Positions 14,938 through 17,092 of a DNA stretch of 17,092 nucleotides are shown in pieces (position 1 is the first letter of the stretch; every line of letters starts with the position of its first letter). A model generated the notes under the pieces. It saw only the letters and a program-made list of their open reading frames with translations. It made no database searches and was not told where the DNA came from. The stretch is from Clostridiales bacterium (GTDB lineage Bacteria > Bacillota > Clostridia > Peptostreptococcales > Anaerovoracaceae), in the NCBI GenBank assembly GCA_012735285.1, contig JAAYHT010000010.1, positions 1-17,092 of the forward strand, in the 5' to 3' direction. The position numbers were made by a program, and so were the translations under genes.

Positions 14938-15792
14938 CTATTTACTTCCTAACCACTCTAAAATTTCTTGCTCAGCCTGATCTATTGTCAGGGCCTTACC
15001 CGATACAGGAACTCCCCTATTTAATAATTTCTCCATAAAGCTGGCTGCAGGCGGTAATTCTAAGCCCATTTTTCTGAGAAATTCTGTCTTTGTGAATACT
15101 TGCAAAGGAGTGCCCTGCAGCACTAACCTACCCTTTTCTAACACCAATACCTGCTCTGACATACTGGCAATATCCCCCATATTGTGGGATACGAGTATAA
15201 TTGTATTGTTCTCGCGCTTTTGAACAGTCTTAATGAGGGTCAGTATGTCCTTATGAGACTTAGGATCTAACCCTGCTGTAGGCTCATCTAATATCAAAAC
15301 TTTAGGTCTCATCGCTATTACCCCGGCAATAGCTACCCTACGCTTTTGTCCGCCTGAAAGTTCAAAAGGTGATCGCTGGCCGATTTCATCATATGAGAGC
15401 CCAACTAGTTCTAAAGCCTCTATAACTCTCTCCTTTGCTTCCTCATAAGAAAGACCCAGGTTTAAAGGGCCAAATGCAACATCCTTTTCTACAGTTTCTT
15501 CAAACAACTGATATTCAGGATATTGAAAAACCAGGCCTATATTCCGCCTTATATCCCTCATCTTAACCTCAGGGTCAGTAATATCAACACCGTCAATTAT
15601 AATACTACCTGATTTCGGTTTTAATAAACCATTCAAATGTTGAATCAGGGTAGATTTTCCTGAACCGGTATGACCTATTATACCTACAAATTTACCATCT
15701 TCAATTTCAAAACTTATATCTTCAAGTGCTACAGTTTCAAATGGCGTTCCTTCACCATAAACATATGTGAGGTTTTTTACTTGTATTGACAT
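14938..15792 (-). CDS. ecfA2: ECF transporter ATPase EcfA2
   Basis: A 284-residue ABC ATPase bound to the inner face of the membrane. Walker A is GHTGSGKST at 40-48, the Q-loop region FQYPEYQLF at 89-97 is the usual mark of EcfA2, the signature is LSGGQ at 145-149, Walker B with the catalytic glutamate is LILDEPT at 166-172, and the switch histidine is His203. The C-terminal tail (about 230-284) matches the extra domain of EcfA proteins. The first 15 bases lie within the end of ecfA1 in another frame, which indicates tight translational coupling and equal amounts of the two ATPases. Confidence 0.96.
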   Translation of the reverse strand: MSIQVKNLTYVYGEGTPFETVALEDISFEIEDGKFVGIIGHTGSGKSTLIQHLNGLLKPKSGSIIIDGVDITDPEVKMRDIRRNIGLVFQYPEYQLFEETVEKDVAFGPLNLGLSYEEAKERVIEALELVGLSYDEIGQRSPFELSGGQKRRVAIAGVIAMRPKVLILDEPTAGLDPKSHKDILTLIKTVQKRENNTIILVSHNMGDIASMSEQVLVLEKGRLVLQGTPLQVFTKTEFLRKMGLELPPAASFMEKLLNRGVPVSGKALTIDQAEQEILEWLGSK

Positions 15793-16616
15793 AAATAATC
15801 TACCATCTCTTCTTCGTTAATTATGCTTTCAGGTATAGGAATGCCTCTCTTTCTAAGCCTTCCTGCCAATTCAACCACGAAAGGCACATCCAAATTCATA
15901 GCCCTAACTTCATCTTGCCTAGAGAATACTTCGGCTGGTGTGCCGTCCATCATTACTTTACCCCTATCCATAATTATTACTCTATCAGCTCTTGCAGCCT
16001 CATCCATGAAGTGGGTAATTAAAATAATTGTTATACCTTCGCGGTTAAGCTTTTCGATAATTTCCATAACCTCTTGCCTGCCATGAGGATCCAGCATTGC
16101 AGTAGGTTCGTCGAATATAATGCATTCCGGCCTCATTGCAACCACACCAGCTATGGCAATACGCTGTTTCTGCCCACCTGAAAGCAAGTGGGGAGCCTTT
16201 TTTCTTTCCTCATACATATTAACAGCATAAAGTGATTCATCTACACGCTTGCGTATTTCTCCAGGCTCTAAGCCTAAGTTCTCAGGCCCAAATGCAACAT
16301 CATCTTCAACTATTGAAGATACCAACTGATTATCAGGATTTTGGAACACCATCCCTGCTGTTTGCCTTATCTCCCAAAGCTTGCTTTCATCAGCCGTATT
16401 ATAACCATTAACATAAACAGCCCCGCCGCTGGGTAGCAACAAGGCATTGATATTCTTAGCCAGGGTGGATTTCCCTGAGCCGTTCCTTCCGATGATTGCA
16501 GTGAAACTGCCCCTTTTTATTGTTAAGCTAACATCATCTACAGCGGTTTCCTCTTCGTTGCCATCATCAGTCCTATACTTAAATACTAAATTCTCTATTT
16601 TAATGATGTCTTCCAT
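15777..16616 (-). CDS. ecfA1: ECF transporter ATPase EcfA1
   Basis: A 279-residue ABC ATPase, partner of EcfA2. Walker A is GRNGSGKST at 43-51, the Q-loop FQNPDNQ at 91-97 is typical of EcfA1, the signature is LSGGQ at 145-149, Walker B is CIIFDEPT at 165-172, and the switch histidine is His202. The ATG at 16616 directly follows the TAG of the upstream gene and has only a weak GGA nearby, so translation is likely coupled to that gene. In many Firmicutes ecfA1 lies among ribosomal protein genes; here it follows an unrecognised gene. Confidence 0.96.
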   Translation of the reverse strand: MEDIIKIENLVFKYRTDDGNEEETAVDDVSLTIKRGSFTAIIGRNGSGKSTLAKNINALLLPSGGAVYVNGYNTADESKLWEIRQTAGMVFQNPDNQLVSSIVEDDVAFGPENLGLEPGEIRKRVDESLYAVNMYEERKKAPHLLSGGQKQRIAIAGVVAMRPECIIFDEPTAMLDPHGRQEVMEIIEKLNREGITIILITHFMDEAARADRVIIMDRGKVMMDGTPAEVFSRQDEVRAMNLDVPFVVELAGRLRKRGIPIPESIINEEEMVDYLCQYK

Positions 16617-17092
16617 CTATTCCAATACTCTCTTTTCTGCTTCTGATACTAACCAATCACAGGTATCAAAAAATACTTTACTTTTGGTGCTATCATTAAA
16701 ATCTAAACTATAACCTATACTATTTAAATAAGCAAAATACTCTTTAAGCATCCATGTTATTGTAGAGTCAGGTTGCGAACTTATGAAAGAAATATATGCC
16801 TGTTTTGCATCCTCAGAAAACTCATGGGTTGAATAATCGAATATAGGTGTATTAGTTGCTCCCATTAGAAGCGAATTTAGATATGATTTATATAACCACA
16901 TCACATTTTCTTTAATAATCTCATCTTCCGGGTAATCTTTTAATAAGTTTTCTGCTTTAAATGCCCTGTCTAATAACTCTTCCCAGCTTATTAACAAAGA
17001 TGCGTTTTTAGCCATTGGCCTCTCAATTATTTCGGCATTTAATTCATATAATCTATAAATAGATTCTGATATATATTCACCGTACTTTTCCA
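16617..17092 (-). CDS. Unrecognised protein, C-terminal part (gene continues beyond the window)
   Basis: I do not recognise this gene. The reading frame is open to the right edge, giving 157 visible residues, so the ATG at 17015 (GAGAGG is only three bases before it) is probably internal. The visible part is hydrophilic, rich in aromatic residues and mostly helical: EKYGEYISESIYRLYELNAE, then WEELLDRAFKAENLL, WLYKSYLNSLLMGATNTPIF and a C-terminal WLVSEAEKRVLE. There is no membrane segment, Cys motif or nucleotide-binding motif in it. The stop TAG abuts the ecfA1 start, so it is probably the previous gene of the ecf operon. It could be a large extracytoplasmic or regulatory protein whose recognisable domains lie outside the window. 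Confidence 0.75.
   Translation of the reverse strand, partial: EKYGEYISESIYRLYELNAEIIERPMAKNASLLISWEELLDRAFKAENLLKDYPEDEIIKENVMWLYKSYLNSLLMGATNTPIFDYSTHEFSEDAKQAYISFISSQPDSTITWMLKEYFAYLNSIGYSLDFNDSTKSKVFFDTCDWLVSEAEKRVLE

Noticed and set aside
16617..17015. Complete 132-residue gene starting at the ATG at 17015
   Set aside because: The frame continues without a stop to the window edge (25 more codons), and the GAGAGG before the ATG is only three bases away, so the ATG is probably internal.

Overview
The window reads as chromosomal core DNA from a strictly anaerobic, low-GC, Gram-positive bacterium (Clostridia-like). The evidence is AT-rich DNA, strong AGGAGG-type ribosome binding sites, an oxygen-sensitive class III ribonucleotide reductase (NrdD/NrdG), a Firmicutes-style ECF transporter (EcfA1-EcfA2-EcfT), a QueT-type S component, a YkuD L,D-transpeptidase and a DnaE-type replicative polymerase. 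The sequence does not allow a genus call. I see no mobile element, CRISPR array, RNA gene or phage gene. No gap between genes exceeds 300 bases; the largest is about 155.

Layout from left to right. (1) 1-1303, minus: an HI0933/BaiN-type flavoprotein followed after 11 bases by the start of cobO (cob(I)alamin adenosyltransferase), cut by the window edge. (2) 1403-2251, plus: a membrane-anchored metallophosphoesterase, divergent from the flavoprotein; their promoters appear to overlap. (3) 2243-3741, minus: an AEC-family permease followed by an HdeD-family membrane protein, whose stop overlaps the phosphoesterase stop. (4) 3903-4289, plus: a small universal-stress-type protein with a GTG start, a sigma-B-like promoter candidate and a clear terminator. 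(5) 12264 down to 4327, minus: one tight run nrdD-nrdG-trmB-dnaE-pfkA, headed by a good promoter with two NrdR-box-like palindromes 32 bases apart. (6) 17092 down to 12393, minus: an unrecognised gene cut by the right edge, then ecfA1-ecfA2-ecfT-queT and a YkuD-type L,D-transpeptidase, all packed with overlaps or gaps of a few bases.

How the parts work together. The nrdD run places dNTP synthesis, the replicative polymerase, a tRNA methyltransferase and the committing glycolytic kinase on one probable transcript, so an NrdR-type repressor could tune both dNTP supply and polymerase level. The ecf-queT run looks like a complete ECF importer, probably for a queuosine precursor, with both ATPases, the transmembrane coupling protein and a substrate-binding S component together. 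The flavoprotein-cobO pair suggests, without proving it, a link between flavin redox chemistry and cobalamin activation.

No clearly new system is visible. The points most worth a second look are the NrdR boxes controlling a dnaE-containing operon, the sigma-B-like promoter of the stress protein, the flavoprotein-cobO pairing, the variant catalytic motif of the L,D-transpeptidase, and the unrecognised gene at the right edge.
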